DNA from: Brumimicrobium glaciale
Lineage (GTDB): Bacteria; Bacteroidota; Bacteroidia; Flavobacteriales_D; Crocinitomicaceae
Direction of reading: 5' to 3'
Assembly (NCBI RefSeq): GCF_004152935.1
Contig: NZ_SETE01000001.1
Coordinates: forward strand, 1-64,000
Length of the DNA: 64,000 bases
Part shown: positions 50,463 through 60,458 of the stretch, piece after piece
How the letters are laid out: each line of letters opens with the position of its first letter
How positions within the stretch are numbered: the first letter of the stretch is position 1
Translations under genes and position numbers: made by a program
Notes under the pieces: model-generated
What the model saw: only the letters and a program-made list of their open reading frames with translations
The model's database searches: none
What the model was told of the DNA's origin: nothing

Positions 50463-53027
50463 ATGAGCGAAGGATTGGCACTTAAAACTCAGAAAAAGAG
50501 CGATTTAAAAAGCTACTCTCAGGAGGAGGTTTTGAAATCTGCAATTGATTATTTTAAAGGGGACACACTAGCTGGTGAGGTTTGGATGAAGAAATATGCA
50601 TTGAAAGATGCGATGGGAAATCTATATGAAAAGACCCCAGATGAAATGCACAAACGTATCTCTAGTGAGTTTGCCAGAATTGAAGCAAAATATCCAAATC
50701 CGATAAGTGAGCAAGAGATTTATGATGTAATTAAAGACTTTAAATACATCATTCCTCAAGGAAGTCCAATGGCAGGAATTGGAAACAACTTTCAATATGT
50801 TTCAATTTCAAATTGCTTTGTAATTGGAAATGAAAAAGACGAAGATTCTTACGGTGGAATTTTAAAATTAGACCAAGAATTGGTTCAATTAATGAAAAGA
50901 AGAGCTGGAGTTGGTGTTGATTTATCATTTGTTCGCCCAAGTGGTTCGCCAGTTCAGAATTCTGCATTAACTGCTACAGGAGTTGTTCCATTTATGGAGC
51001 GTTTCTCAAATTCAACTAGAGAAGTTGCTCAAGGTGGAAGAAGAGGTGCTTTGATGGAGTCAATTGCAATTGATCATCCAGATTCAGAAGCATTTATCGA
51101 TGCAAAAACTACAGCAGGAAAAGTTACGGGTGCCAATGTTTCTGTTAAGATTTCTGATGATTTCATGAAAACTGCTTTAACAGGTGGAGATTACACATTG
51201 ACTTATCCAGTTAAATCTAAAAATCCTTCATTCACTAAAACAGTTGATGCAAAGAGACTTTGGGACAAAATTGTTCACAATGCATGGACTTCTGCTGAAC
51301 CAGGAATTTTGTTTTGGGATACTTTAATTAGTGAATCTATTCCAGATTGTTATGCTGATTTAGGTTTCGAAACTGTTTCTACAAATCCATGTGGTGAGAT
51401 TCCATTGTGTCCAAATGACTCATGTCGTTTATTGGCAATCAACTTATATTCTTACGTAAATAATCCATTTACTGACGAAGCTGAATTTGATTACGAATTG
51501 TTTGACAAGCACGTTATTTTAGCACAGCGTTTAATGGATGATTTGATTGATTTAGAACTTGAAAAAGTGGACAAAATCATCAATAAAATTAAAAATGATC
51601 CAGAGTCTGAATCAGTGAAAACTACTGAATTGAACTTATGGACACGTATTCGTGAGAAATGTGAGCAAGGGCGTAGAACAGGTTTAGGAATTACTGCTGA
51701 AGGAGATATGTTAGCAGCACTTAATATCTGCTACGGTACAGATGAATCAAATGATTTCTCTGAAGCTTTACACATGAGATTAAAGCACGGTGCTTTCTTA
51801 TCTTCAAGCATTATGGCTGAAGAAAGAGGTGCTTTCCCAATTTGGGATGCAAAACGTGAGGAGGAAAATCCTTTCATGTTACGTATTAAAGAAGAAAACC
51901 CTGCACTTTACGAACGTTTAGTTCAGCACGGAAGAAGAAATATAGCGTTATTGACAATTGCACCAACAGGTTCAGTTTCAATTTTAACGCAAACAACTTC
52001 AGGTATTGAGCCAGCATTTATGGTTTCTTACATGAGAAGAAGAAAAATCAATCCAGATGATGTTGGAGCAACTGTAGATTTCGTTGATGAGGTTGGAGAT
52101 TCATGGCAAGAATACCCTGTATTCCACCATAAATTCGAAACGTACTTAATTGCGAAAGGATACAATATGGAGGATGTTCGTAAAATGGATCAAGACCAAA
52201 TTGCTTCTATTATTGCAAAATCGCCATACCATTTAGCTACATCAAATGATGTAAACTGGGTAAAGAAAGTGGAAATGCAAGGACGTGTTCAAAAACACAT
52301 TGACCACTCAATTTCAGTAACTGTAAATCTTCCAAACGATGTTACGGAAGAAATGGTAGGAAAAGTTTACCAAACAGCTTGGGAGTCTGGTTGTAAGGGG
52401 GTAACTGTTTACCGTGATGGTTCAAGATCAGGAGTTCTTATTGCAACAAGCGAAAAAGAAGAAGTAAAAACAACAAGTTTTGATGATCACCATGCGCCAG
52501 AGCGTCCAGAGCGTTTGGAAGCAGATGTTGTTCGTTTCCAAAACAACTTGGAAGAGTGGATTGCATTCGTTGGAATGATAGACGGTCGTCCTTATGAAAT
52601 CTTTACAGGTCGTAGAGATGGATTCAACGGAATTCCAAACGATGTGAAGAAAGGATTTATCAAGAAAGTGAAAAGCGATGACAGTAGTCGTTACGATTTC
52701 CAATATGAAGATAGAGGAGGTTACAACGTAACTGTTGAAGGTTTGTCAAGATCTTTTGATAAAGAATACTGGAACTATGCAAAAATGATTTCAGGAGTTT
52801 TACGTCACGGAATGCCATTATTACACGTTGTAGATTTAGTGGGTTCTTTGAACTTAAGTGATGACACATTGAATACATGGAAAAACGGTATTTCACGTGT
52901 TGTAAAGAAATACGTACCAGATGGAACGGAAAGTAAAAATGAATGTCCTGAATGTCACCAAAAAAGTGTACAATTTCAAGAAGGATGTTTGACTTGTACT
53001 AACTGTGGACACAGCGCTTGCGGCTAA
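50463..53027 (+). CDS. nrdJ: Adenosylcobalamin-dependent (class II) ribonucleoside-diphosphate reductase
   Basis: An 854-residue enzyme that makes deoxyribonucleotides using a B12-generated thiyl radical. SNCFVIGNEKDEDSYGGI opens the ten-stranded barrel, NPCGEIPLCPNDSCRLLAINL carries the active-site cysteine and radical-chain residues (N, C, E), and LLTIAPTGSVSILTQTTSGIEP follows. A C-terminal extension has the zinc-ribbon-like CPECHQKSVQFQEGCLTC, then CGHSACG, holding the redox cysteines. It needs no oxygen and no separate small subunit. The organism must take up or make cobalamin. The gene stands alone and a strong hairpin ends it. Confidence 0.94.
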   Translation: MSEGLALKTQKKSDLKSYSQEEVLKSAIDYFKGDTLAGEVWMKKYALKDAMGNLYEKTPDEMHKRISSEFARIEAKYPNPISEQEIYDVIKDFKYIIPQGSPMAGIGNNFQYVSISNCFVIGNEKDEDSYGGILKLDQELVQLMKRRAGVGVDLSFVRPSGSPVQNSALTATGVVPFMERFSNSTREVAQGGRRGALMESIAIDHPDSEAFIDAKTTAGKVTGANVSVKISDDFMKTALTGGDYTLTYPVKSKNPSFTKTVDAKRLWDKIVHNAWTSAEPGILFWDTLISESIPDCYADLGFETVSTNPCGEIPLCPNDSCRLLAINLYSYVNNPFTDEAEFDYELFDKHVILAQRLMDDLIDLELEKVDKIINKIKNDPESESVKTTELNLWTRIREKCEQGRRTGLGITAEGDMLAALNICYGTDESNDFSEALHMRLKHGAFLSSSIMAEERGAFPIWDAKREEENPFMLRIKEENPALYERLVQHGRRNIALLTIAPTGSVSILTQTTSGIEPAFMVSYMRRRKINPDDVGATVDFVDEVGDSWQEYPVFHHKFETYLIAKGYNMEDVRKMDQDQIASIIAKSPYHLATSNDVNWVKKVEMQGRVQKHIDHSISVTVNLPNDVTEEMVGKVYQTAWESGCKGVTVYRDGSRSGVLIATSEKEEVKTTSFDDHHAPERPERLEADVVRFQNNLEEWIAFVGMIDGRPYEIFTGRRDGFNGIPNDVKKGFIKKVKSDDSSRYDFQYEDRGGYNVTVEGLSRSFDKEYWNYAKMISGVLRHGMPLLHVVDLVGSLNLSDDTLNTWKNGISRVVKKYVPDGTESKNECPECHQKSVQFQEGCLTCTNCGHSACG

Positions 53028-53028
53028 T

Positions 53029-53172
53029 GTCCGTTTATAAAGTCCGTTAGCGGCGTTGCAATTGTTTTTAAAACAGACCCTTCGACTTAGCTCAGTGCAC
53101 CGCATTGACAAAAGTCAACTTACTGTTTTTAAAAACTTCATGCGCCTTGCTAACGAAATTTATAAATCAGAC
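53029..53172. repeat. Large imperfect palindrome after nrdJ
   Basis: 53029-53051 is largely complementary to 53149-53172 (about 20 of 25, with gaps). The interior has CCTTCGACTTAGCTCAGTG and a pair of TGTTTTTAAAA-like arms. A non-coding palindromic repeat. Confidence 0.45.
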
Positions 53173-53215
53173 ACTAGAGATTAATTTCAATCGAAAAGTT
53201 AGAATTAATATATTA

Positions 53216-53247
53216 AAAACGCGAACTCTTAATAGAGTTCGCGTTTT
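53216..53247 (+). terminator. Bidirectional terminator of nrdJ
   Basis: AAAACGCGAACTCT pairs perfectly over 14 bases with 53234-53247, loop TAAT, with A-run before and T-run after. It serves nrdJ and possibly the opposing M43 protease gene. Confidence 0.85.
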
Positions 53248-53281
53248 TGTTTCTTGTATTTTTTAGATTACGTTTTTAAAT

Positions 53282-53317
53282 CCCGCTACCGCGAGTTTTT
53301 AACTCGTGGTAGACGGG
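53282..53317. repeat. TACCGCGAG-type palindrome, copy 2
   Basis: CCCGCTACCGCGAG pairs with CTCGTGGTAGACGGG with one bulged base around TTTTTAA. The tip is like that of the palindrome at 9497-9535. Confidence 0.5.
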
Positions 53318-53333
53318 TTTATAAAACTTAACT

Positions 53334-55424
53334 CTACTTCAAAATCAACTTATTCTGAACCACTTTCTCTCCATTTACAACTTTCAAGATGTAAACACCT
53401 TGTGTTGCATTAGCAGCTGGTTTGATGTTGTATTCTGATTGATTTGTTGGTAATTCACTTGATGAAATTACTCTACCAGACATGTCCGTTAATTGAAGTT
53501 TTGCTCCTCCCCATTGTGATGGATCATATTTGATATCCCAACCATCCGCTTGATTTGTTGGGTTTGGATAGATACTCAGGTTGTCCTCTTTTTGGAATCC
53601 TTCAGTACTCAATGTTCCACTGATATTGATGTTGTCAATTGCAATGTTGTTTGAGTTGTCTGATCCAGTATATTCAAATTTAAATTGAACATGGTTTCCA
53701 ATCGAAGGCAGTGTAAAAGATTCATTATCCCAAAGCGTAGTTCCTTGATTTGGTCGAAATGAAGCCCATCCTGAACCATTATTTACAAGGTCTGTCCCAG
53801 AAATAACTTTACGCTGCTGCCACGTTTTACCACAATCTTTAGAGGAGTAAATAACTAGTTTTTCTGTAATCTGACTCAGCTCAGACGCGTCTGTAGCACA
53901 AGCCCAATCAAAAGAAACACCAATGTTGGTCATGTAAGAAAAATCCATTGAAGGTGTAACAAATGAATGTTTCGAACCTCCTCTTCTCATGTTGAAAAAA
54001 TACGCTGGTGAGAAAATAATAGGATCTTGATAAGGTGTAGTCATATTCAAAAATATTCCACCTCCACCGTTTTTGCCTACATCATTTTTAACAGCCCATT
54101 CTTGTTCCAAACCTTGTGGATTTTGAATTATCCAATAATCAGGATTGTTTTCAAAATCGAATTGATGAACTCCACCAAATAAAGGCCAATCTGTCGTGAT
54201 GCGAATAAAATCTTCTTTGACAATCGTATTGGTGACTCCATTGTCCACTACTGTTAAGGTCACATCTTTCCATCCCGGAGATGTGAAAGTTACCGTTGGA
54301 TTTTCTGCATTCAAATCAGAAGCATTTCCATCTTGAAAACTCCATGTATAACTTGGATTGTTTCCAGACAGCCTCCAACTGAAGTTTTTAAATTGAACTT
54401 GATCTCCTTGACAAACCAATAATCTGTTGGCATGGAAATCAGCTATTGGGTCACAAATAGCACCACTTGGAATAGAGATATCTAAATTTTCTTGTGTCCA
54501 AAGGTTCGAACGTTGACTCACTTCCTGTTCCAAAATATTACGGATGAAAGAAACTTGATCTGCGGTGTACATGTTAGAACAATAGGAATATTCCATAAAG
54601 TTCTGAACATTATCTAACTCATTATTACAAGTCGTTCCAGCCAGATTACATGCTGTCCAACCAATAGTATTTGGAGTGTCTGCAATACCATCATCAACCG
54701 CGCAATTCCCTGCTAATCCAGGTTCATTTGTTGGTCCCCATAAGTGAGCTAAACCTAAATAATGTCCAATCTCATGTGTTAAAGCTCTTGCATTGGTTGC
54801 ATTTGAAGTTCCTATATCGCCGATATAATTGTGGCGAATTATAATTCCATCACGAAAGCGATTATTTCCTTCAACCGAACTTGGGTAAAACGCATATCCT
54901 GCTGTTCCGCCTTCCATTGATTTAACTGTCCAAACATTTAAGTAACGACTTCTTGGCCATTGATTAATCTTAGAATAATCATCACCAATCGTTGTCTCAC
55001 TGCTGAAGTGACGTGTGATTCCATTTGTACAGTTTCCGTAATTGTCTACTGTTGCCAAAACAAATTCTATTTTAGCATCAGTTGCTTTTCCTTTAAATTC
55101 AGGAACGATATCTACTGTGTCACTGTTTAACTTCCTGAAATCTTCGTTTAAAATTTCCAGTTGTCTGTAAATCTGTTCATCAGATATATTTTCGTCACCA
55201 TATTCATGTACTACGTGAAAGACAATTGGAATAGAATAAACTTGATTCCCTTTTGTTACATTTTGCGTTGCCGCTATATTGCGCATTTCCATATAAGCTG
55301 CTTCAAGTTCTGGGTTTTCTGCCCAAAGCTTTGCTTCTTCTATATGGGTTCCGCATTTTTCTACTTGTTCTTGAGATCGCGCTATGAAAGCCACCAAGAC
55401 AAGAAATAATAATAAATATTTCAT
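53334..55424 (-). CDS. Secreted M43-family zinc metalloprotease with T9SS type A sorting domain
   Basis: A 696-residue exported protease. The signal peptide is residues 1-17 (LLFLVLVAFIARSQ). The pappalysin-type (M43) domain spans about 60-305 and has the zinc motif HEIGHYLGLAH near residue 216, followed by the Met-turn region FMEYSYCSNMYT. A PKD domain (YTWSFQDGNASDLN) covers about 330-410, then a large MAM-like beta domain (about 430-605) with ISFDWA-type strands. LSIYPNPTNQADGW begins the sorting domain near 620. The type IX system exports it. It probably degrades or processes proteins outside the cell. Confidence 0.92.
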   Translation of the reverse strand: MKYLLLFLVLVAFIARSQEQVEKCGTHIEEAKLWAENPELEAAYMEMRNIAATQNVTKGNQVYSIPIVFHVVHEYGDENISDEQIYRQLEILNEDFRKLNSDTVDIVPEFKGKATDAKIEFVLATVDNYGNCTNGITRHFSSETTIGDDYSKINQWPRSRYLNVWTVKSMEGGTAGYAFYPSSVEGNNRFRDGIIIRHNYIGDIGTSNATNARALTHEIGHYLGLAHLWGPTNEPGLAGNCAVDDGIADTPNTIGWTACNLAGTTCNNELDNVQNFMEYSYCSNMYTADQVSFIRNILEQEVSQRSNLWTQENLDISIPSGAICDPIADFHANRLLVCQGDQVQFKNFSWRLSGNNPSYTWSFQDGNASDLNAENPTVTFTSPGWKDVTLTVVDNGVTNTIVKEDFIRITTDWPLFGGVHQFDFENNPDYWIIQNPQGLEQEWAVKNDVGKNGGGGIFLNMTTPYQDPIIFSPAYFFNMRRGGSKHSFVTPSMDFSYMTNIGVSFDWACATDASELSQITEKLVIYSSKDCGKTWQQRKVISGTDLVNNGSGWASFRPNQGTTLWDNESFTLPSIGNHVQFKFEYTGSDNSNNIAIDNINISGTLSTEGFQKEDNLSIYPNPTNQADGWDIKYDPSQWGGAKLQLTDMSGRVISSSELPTNQSEYNIKPAANATQGVYILKVVNGEKVVQNKLILK

Positions 55425-55495
55425 ATAATAATTTTAATTTTTATGTGTATTTACCAATTGACACTTAAATAAGTGAATCGATTTGACTAAAAATG

Positions 55496-55510
55496 GTCTT
55501 TGCAAGAAAA
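55496..55510 (+). repeat. Isolated copy of the GTCTTTGCAAGAAAA terminal sequence
   Basis: Fifteen bases identical to the left end of the element at 61017-61186. Only the end sequence is present here. Confidence 0.35.
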
Positions 55511-55559
55511 CTTCACATCTTCAAGTATTAGACATTTTCTTATGAAAAAATAGATGTGA

Positions 55560-56087
55560 TCACCCCTCTGGCGGAGGAGGCGTAGGACTTTTCATGAAGG
55601 TATGAAAAAATGATTTTTGAAATAATGGTTTTTCTGTTTTAGCGGAATAATCATAAAGGTTTTCTGGTTTTGGAATTCCATTCTTTGCAGAATAAACTTG
55701 CTTTGACCAAAATAGGACGACCGATTTGTCTTTATCTGATCTGTTTTCAGTCATTAAATCAAGCTGCTGAAAAAGTCCACTTTCTTTAACGTCATGAATG
55801 CATTTAAAGTAGATTGTGTCATTGCTTTTTCGGGTTTCAATAATATCATACATCTGATTATTAAATCGAAACTCCTTTTCAGGTTTTGTCCATTCTAGAT
55901 TAATCCAGCTTTCTTCTTTGTTATGAAAAACGAAATCAACCAATTGGTTTTTAGGGACTCCTTCTTTTATAGCTCGTTTTATATCTTTCCGAATATTGGC
56001 TTGTCTGTATCTGAAAACACCGAATTGAATCCCTGTAAGCGTCGCAACTTGTGCGCTTAAAAAGAGTATTATCCAGAAATGTTTCAT
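55560..56087 (-). CDS. Membrane-anchored small protein with proline tail, paralogue A
   Basis: The start is the ATG at 56085-56087; the frame beyond it would use TTG. The protein has 175 residues: a membrane helix or signal anchor (about 4-22), then the family pattern found also in the protein at 60459: R.RQANIRKDIKRAIKEGVPK-QLVDFVF, WINLEWTKPEKEFRFNNQMYDII, and a C-terminal proline run (SPTPPPPEG). I recognise no enzyme motif. It is on the opposite strand to ileS and flanks it. The function is unknown; a role at the outer face of a membrane is likely. Confidence 0.75.
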   Translation of the reverse strand: MKHFWIILFLSAQVATLTGIQFGVFRYRQANIRKDIKRAIKEGVPKNQLVDFVFHNKEESWINLEWTKPEKEFRFNNQMYDIIETRKSNDTIYFKCIHDVKESGLFQQLDLMTENRSDKDKSVVLFWSKQVYSAKNGIPKPENLYDYSAKTEKPLFQKSFFHTFMKSPTPPPPEG

Positions 56088-56412
56088 TCGTACCAAAGCA
56101 ATAGTCTACTAAAGTGAAATACTAAATTAAATGTAAAATTATAAAATATTGTAATTTAAAGATTGAAAATACTCTGATGTATGTTTTAGAAATTGAATGG
56201 TAGGTAGAATTAAAAATGAAAAACTAAAAATGAAAAATTGAGTCACAGGATATTTTTTATTTCAAAATGTCAGCTCAACGAAACTGTCAATCTTAACATT
56301 AATCTGCGTTGAAAGTTACACAATTCGTAATTCGTAATTCCTCCATTCGTAATTGTCCTATCTCTTTCGATTAAAATGATTAAATTTGCACCCTGCAAAA
56401 TAAAGGCAAATT
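56088..56412. other. Gap before ileS
   Basis: Holds tandem ATTCGTAATTCGTAATT-like copies (about 56322-56356), seen again at the right edge of the window, and the ileS promoter element. No gene. Confidence 0.5.
56381..56388 (+). promoter_or_regulatory. Candidate -7 element of ileS
   Basis: TAAATTTG fits TAnnTTTG, 24 bases upstream of the start codon. No T-box leader is seen. Confidence 0.5.
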
Positions 56413-59400
56413 ATGAGCGCAAGATATCCAGAATATAAAGGGTTGAACTTACCCGAATCAGCAAAGAAAATCGCTGAAAAGTGGAAACAAGAAAATGTTT
56501 TCCAAGCTTCCATTGACTCGAAAGACGATGATAAAACATTCGTATTTTTTGAAGGTCCACCTTCTGCCAATGGATTACCGGGGATTCACCACGTAATGGC
56601 ACGTTCCATTAAAGATATATTCTGTCGCTATAAAACGCTAAAAGGTTACAAAGTTAACCGTAAAGCAGGTTGGGATACTCACGGTTTACCAGTTGAGCTG
56701 AGTGTTGAAAAAGAACTCGGAATTACCAAAGAAGATATTGGAGACAAAATTTCTGTTGAAGATTACAACGCAGCGTGTAAGAAAACAGTAATGCGTTATA
56801 CCGATGTTTGGAATGACCTGACTGAAAAGATGGGATATTGGGTAGACATGGAAAATCCATACATTACTTATGAATCAAAATACATGGAAAGTGTATGGTG
56901 GTTGTTAGGTGAATTGTATAAGAAAAACATGATTTACAAAGGATATACAATTCAACCGTATTCTCCAAAAGCAGGAACTGGATTGTCTTCTCATGAGATT
57001 AATCAACCTGGATGTTACCAAGATGTAAAAGACACTTCTTGTGTGGCTCAATTCAAAGTTGAAAAAGCAAGTCAATCGGTTTTTGGTGACGCATACAAAA
57101 ATGAAGATGTGCATTTAATTGCATGGACGACAACTCCTTGGACTTTACCTTCAAATACTGCTTTAACAGTAGGAAAGAACATCGAATATGTAATCGTAAA
57201 ATCATTCAATCAATATACTTTTGAACCGATTAACGTTGTTTTGGCTTCTGCATTATTAGGAAAGCAATTCAATAAATTGTTCTTTAAAGTGGACACAGTT
57301 GAAGACTTAAAAGAATACAAAGCAGGAGATAAAAAAATTCCATATTTCGTTGGAGAAACGTACAAAGGAGCTGAATTAAATGGAATCCGTTATGAGCAAT
57401 TATTGCCTTATGCTCTACCAATGGAGAATCCAGAAAATGCTTTTCAAGTAATTTTAGGAGATTTCGTAACTACTGAAGACGGTACTGGAATCGTTCATAC
57501 TGCACCAACTTTTGGAGCGGATGATGCCATGGTTGCAAAACAAGCTAACGTTCCTGGAATGTTGGTGCCTGATGCAAATGGAAATCCTGTTCCTTTGGTT
57601 GACTTACAAGGTAAATTTCGTCCAGAAATGGGTGAATTTGCTGGAATGTATGTGAAAAACGAATATTATGATGATGGAAAAGCACCAGAGAAATCTGCTG
57701 ATGTTTTGATTTCCATTAAATTAAAAGAAGAAAATAAAGCTTTCCGTGTTGAGAAATACGAACACAGTTACCCACACTGTTGGAGAACGGATAAGCCAAT
57801 TTTATATTATCCATTGGATTCTTGGTTCGTTAAAGTGACGGACAAAAAGGACCGAATGATCGAATTGAACAAAACCATTAACTGGCAACCAGAATCTACT
57901 GGAACTGGTCGTTTCGGGAAATGGTTGGAGAATTTGAACGACTGGAATTTATCGCGTTCACGTTATTGGGGTATTCCAATTCCAATTTGGAGAACAGATG
58001 AAGGTGAAGAATCAATTTGTATTTCTTCAATCGCACAATTGAAAAGCGAATGTGAGAAAGCAGTAGCTGCTGGAATTATGGAAAGTAATCCACTCGCTGA
58101 CTTCGATCCGACAGATATGTCGAAAGAAAACTACGATAAAGTAGATTTACATAAGAATTACGTAGACGAAATTACGTTGGTTTCTGATTCAGGAAAACCA
58201 ATGAAAAGAGAGTCAGACCTGATTGATGTTTGGTTTGATTCTGGCTCTATGCCTTATGCACAATGGCATTATCCTTTTGAAAATAAAGAATTGATAGACG
58301 AAGGGAAAGCTTTCCCTGGAGACTTTATCGCAGAAGGAGTAGACCAAACAAGAGGTTGGTTCTATACATTGCATGCAATTGCAACAAGTGTATTTGATTC
58401 TGTAGCTTACAAAAACGTTATTTCAAACGGTCTTGTTTTAGATAAAAACGGACAGAAAATGTCAAAACGTTTAGGAAACAGTGTTGATCCATTTGAGACT
58501 TTAGAAAAGTATGGTCCAGATGCAACACGTTGGTACATGGTTACAAATGCGTCTCCATGGGATAACTTGAAATTCGATACAGCTGGAATTAAAGAAACGC
58601 AACGTAAATTCTTCGGTACACTTTACAACACGTATTCATTCTTTACTTTGTATGCAAACATTGATGGTTTCTCTTATGCTGAAGACAGAATTGCAACCAA
58701 GGAAAGACCAGAAATTGACCGTTGGATTATTTCAAAATTGAATTCATTAATTGAAGATGTAGATACTGCATTCGAAACTTATGAACCAACAAAAGCTGGA
58801 CGATTAATTCAGTCATTTGTAAACGATCAATTATCGAACTGGTATGTACGTTTGTGTAGAAGACGTTTCTGGAAAGGTGATTATTCAACTGATAAAATTT
58901 CAGCTTACCAAACTTTATATGAATGTTTGGAAGCAGTAGCAATATTAAGTGCTCCGATTGCTCCGTTCTATTCAGACGAATTGTTCTGTGATTTGAATGG
59001 TATTTCAGGAAGACATACTGCAACTTCAGTTCACTTGGCAGATTTCCCAACGGTAGACGCTGGAGATATAGACAAAGAATTGGAAGCACAAATGGAAATC
59101 GCACAACAGGTTTCTTCTATGGCATTGAGTTTACGTAAAAAGGAGAAAATCCGTGTACGTCAGCCGTTACAGAAAATAATGGTTCCTATTTTAGATCCAA
59201 GTTTTAAATCACGCATCGAGCATGTGAAAGATTTAATTCTTTCTGAAATCAACGTGAAGGAATTGGTCTTGTTAGAAGATACAACAGGCGTTTTAACGAA
59301 GAAAATCAAGCCGAACTTTAAAACAATTGGACCGAAATACGGTAAACAAATGAAAGCAATCGCCGGAATGGTCAATGCTTGGGGTGCTTCAGATATTGCT

Positions 59401-59823
59401 TCAGTAGAATCGAATAATGGTTGGTCAGGTGATTTAAACGGCGAGACAATTGAATTAGATAGCAACGATTTCGAAATTGTAACAGATGATATTCCAGGTT
59501 GGTTAGTGACTTCGGAAGGAGGAATTACTGTAGCAATGGACATCACAATTAGTCCGGAGTTGAAACAAGAAGGAATCGCAAGAGAATTGGTGAACCGTAT
59601 TCAGAATTTCAGAAAAGAAGCTGGATTTGAAGTGACGGATAAGATTATAGTAACGATTGAAACTACTGAGAAAATCAGTGCTGCAATTGAAGAAAATAAA
59701 ACATATATCGCTGATGAAGTATTGGCTAAGGACATCATAATTGGAGACCCAAAAGGAAATGTCTACCCTGCCGATATTGAAGAGGAAGGCGATGCAAAAA
59801 TTGGTTTAGAAAAGGTAGGATAA
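56413..59823 (+). CDS. ileS: Isoleucyl-tRNA synthetase
   Basis: A 1136-residue class I aminoacyl-tRNA synthetase. The HIGH motif appears as GIHH at residues 57-60 within GPPSANGLPGIHH, and KMSKR lies near residue 682. The CP1 editing domain (AWTTTPWTLPSNTALTVG) is intact. The length and the extended C-terminal domain are those of the longer IleRS2 type, which includes eukaryotic cytosolic enzymes and tends to resist mupirocin. The gene stands alone and is flanked by the two paralogous proline-tailed proteins. A hairpin follows the stop codon. Confidence 0.97.
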   Translation: MSARYPEYKGLNLPESAKKIAEKWKQENVFQASIDSKDDDKTFVFFEGPPSANGLPGIHHVMARSIKDIFCRYKTLKGYKVNRKAGWDTHGLPVELSVEKELGITKEDIGDKISVEDYNAACKKTVMRYTDVWNDLTEKMGYWVDMENPYITYESKYMESVWWLLGELYKKNMIYKGYTIQPYSPKAGTGLSSHEINQPGCYQDVKDTSCVAQFKVEKASQSVFGDAYKNEDVHLIAWTTTPWTLPSNTALTVGKNIEYVIVKSFNQYTFEPINVVLASALLGKQFNKLFFKVDTVEDLKEYKAGDKKIPYFVGETYKGAELNGIRYEQLLPYALPMENPENAFQVILGDFVTTEDGTGIVHTAPTFGADDAMVAKQANVPGMLVPDANGNPVPLVDLQGKFRPEMGEFAGMYVKNEYYDDGKAPEKSADVLISIKLKEENKAFRVEKYEHSYPHCWRTDKPILYYPLDSWFVKVTDKKDRMIELNKTINWQPESTGTGRFGKWLENLNDWNLSRSRYWGIPIPIWRTDEGEESICISSIAQLKSECEKAVAAGIMESNPLADFDPTDMSKENYDKVDLHKNYVDEITLVSDSGKPMKRESDLIDVWFDSGSMPYAQWHYPFENKELIDEGKAFPGDFIAEGVDQTRGWFYTLHAIATSVFDSVAYKNVISNGLVLDKNGQKMSKRLGNSVDPFETLEKYGPDATRWYMVTNASPWDNLKFDTAGIKETQRKFFGTLYNTYSFFTLYANIDGFSYAEDRIATKERPEIDRWIISKLNSLIEDVDTAFETYEPTKAGRLIQSFVNDQLSNWYVRLCRRRFWKGDYSTDKISAYQTLYECLEAVAILSAPIAPFYSDELFCDLNGISGRHTATSVHLADFPTVDAGDIDKELEAQMEIAQQVSSMALSLRKKEKIRVRQPLQKIMVPILDPSFKSRIEHVKDLILSEINVKELVLLEDTTGVLTKKIKPNFKTIGPKYGKQMKAIAGMVNAWGASDIASVESNNGWSGDLNGETIELDSNDFEIVTDDIPGWLVTSEGGITVAMDITISPELKQEGIARELVNRIQNFRKEAGFEVTDKIIVTIETTEKISAAIEENKTYIADEVLAKDIIIGDPKGNVYPADIEEEGDAKIGLEKVG

Positions 59824-59832
59824 TTTATAAAG

Positions 59833-59863
59833 CTCTCGGAGAGGGATTCAGCCTCACCGAGAG
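59833..59863 (+). terminator. Hairpin after ileS
   Basis: CTCTCGG (59833-59839) pairs with CCGAGAG (59857-59863) across a 17-base loop; TTATTT follows. Weak to moderate. Confidence 0.5.
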
Positions 59864-59878
59864 TTATTTAATTGATTT

Positions 59879-60274
59879 ATGACTGGAATTATTTTGGCTT
59901 TTGTTTTTCTTATTTGCTGGCTTATCGGAATGGTAACTATGTTGAGAATAGCACTTATTAAGAAAAAAATAAATTCTGAATTAGTATCAATTCCTCCTCG
60001 ATACACATATACACCGAACACGAATCCTTTGGCTCAGTCTTCCGACAAAGTTGGAAGCAGCGCTACTCATTTTTTGAGGATGATCATTAACTTTGGTTCA
60101 ATTAAATTCACCCGTTACTATGTCAATAGCTTAATAAATCTTTCAGAAATTGAGCGCTTAAACCATCAAGGTATCTCAATAAAAACAGAAAAGCTTATAA
60201 AATTATTTTCACTTTTTTCAAGAGTTTGGGTCATTGGAATAGTAGCTGTTTTTCTTGCATTTATTTTATCGTAA
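59879..60274 (+). CDS. Hypothetical membrane protein with two terminal helices
   Basis: A 131-residue protein. Hydrophobic helices lie at residues 3-25 (GIILAFVFLICWLIGMVTML) and about 108-130 (RVWVIGIVAVFLAFILS). The central 80 residues are polar and basic. I recognise no family. It starts 55 bases after ileS on the same strand, so it may be read through from ileS past the weak hairpin. The function is unknown. Confidence 0.65.
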   Translation: MTGIILAFVFLICWLIGMVTMLRIALIKKKINSELVSIPPRYTYTPNTNPLAQSSDKVGSSATHFLRMIINFGSIKFTRYYVNSLINLSEIERLNHQGISIKTEKLIKLFSLFSRVWVIGIVAVFLAFILS

Positions 60275-60458
60275 CACTTTTTTTAGGCCTTGGCTAGCCG
60301 ATTATAAAGGTTAGGTAAGCGTGATATCATGTCCTTCCGTCAAAATTTAATTAAGGATTAATCTCTCATCAATGGCGCTAATCATCGAAAAGCCACCAAT
60401 CAATCATCAATAAGCCGCAAATGTATTTTTTTCGCAAGTAATGTTTACTTTTGTATAG

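Noticed and set aside
53029-53172. A further attC-like site after nrdJ
   Set aside because: It is palindromic and has GTTAG/CTAAC, but the GTT and AAC are in the opposite order, there is no cassette gene beside it and no matching arms across a gene.
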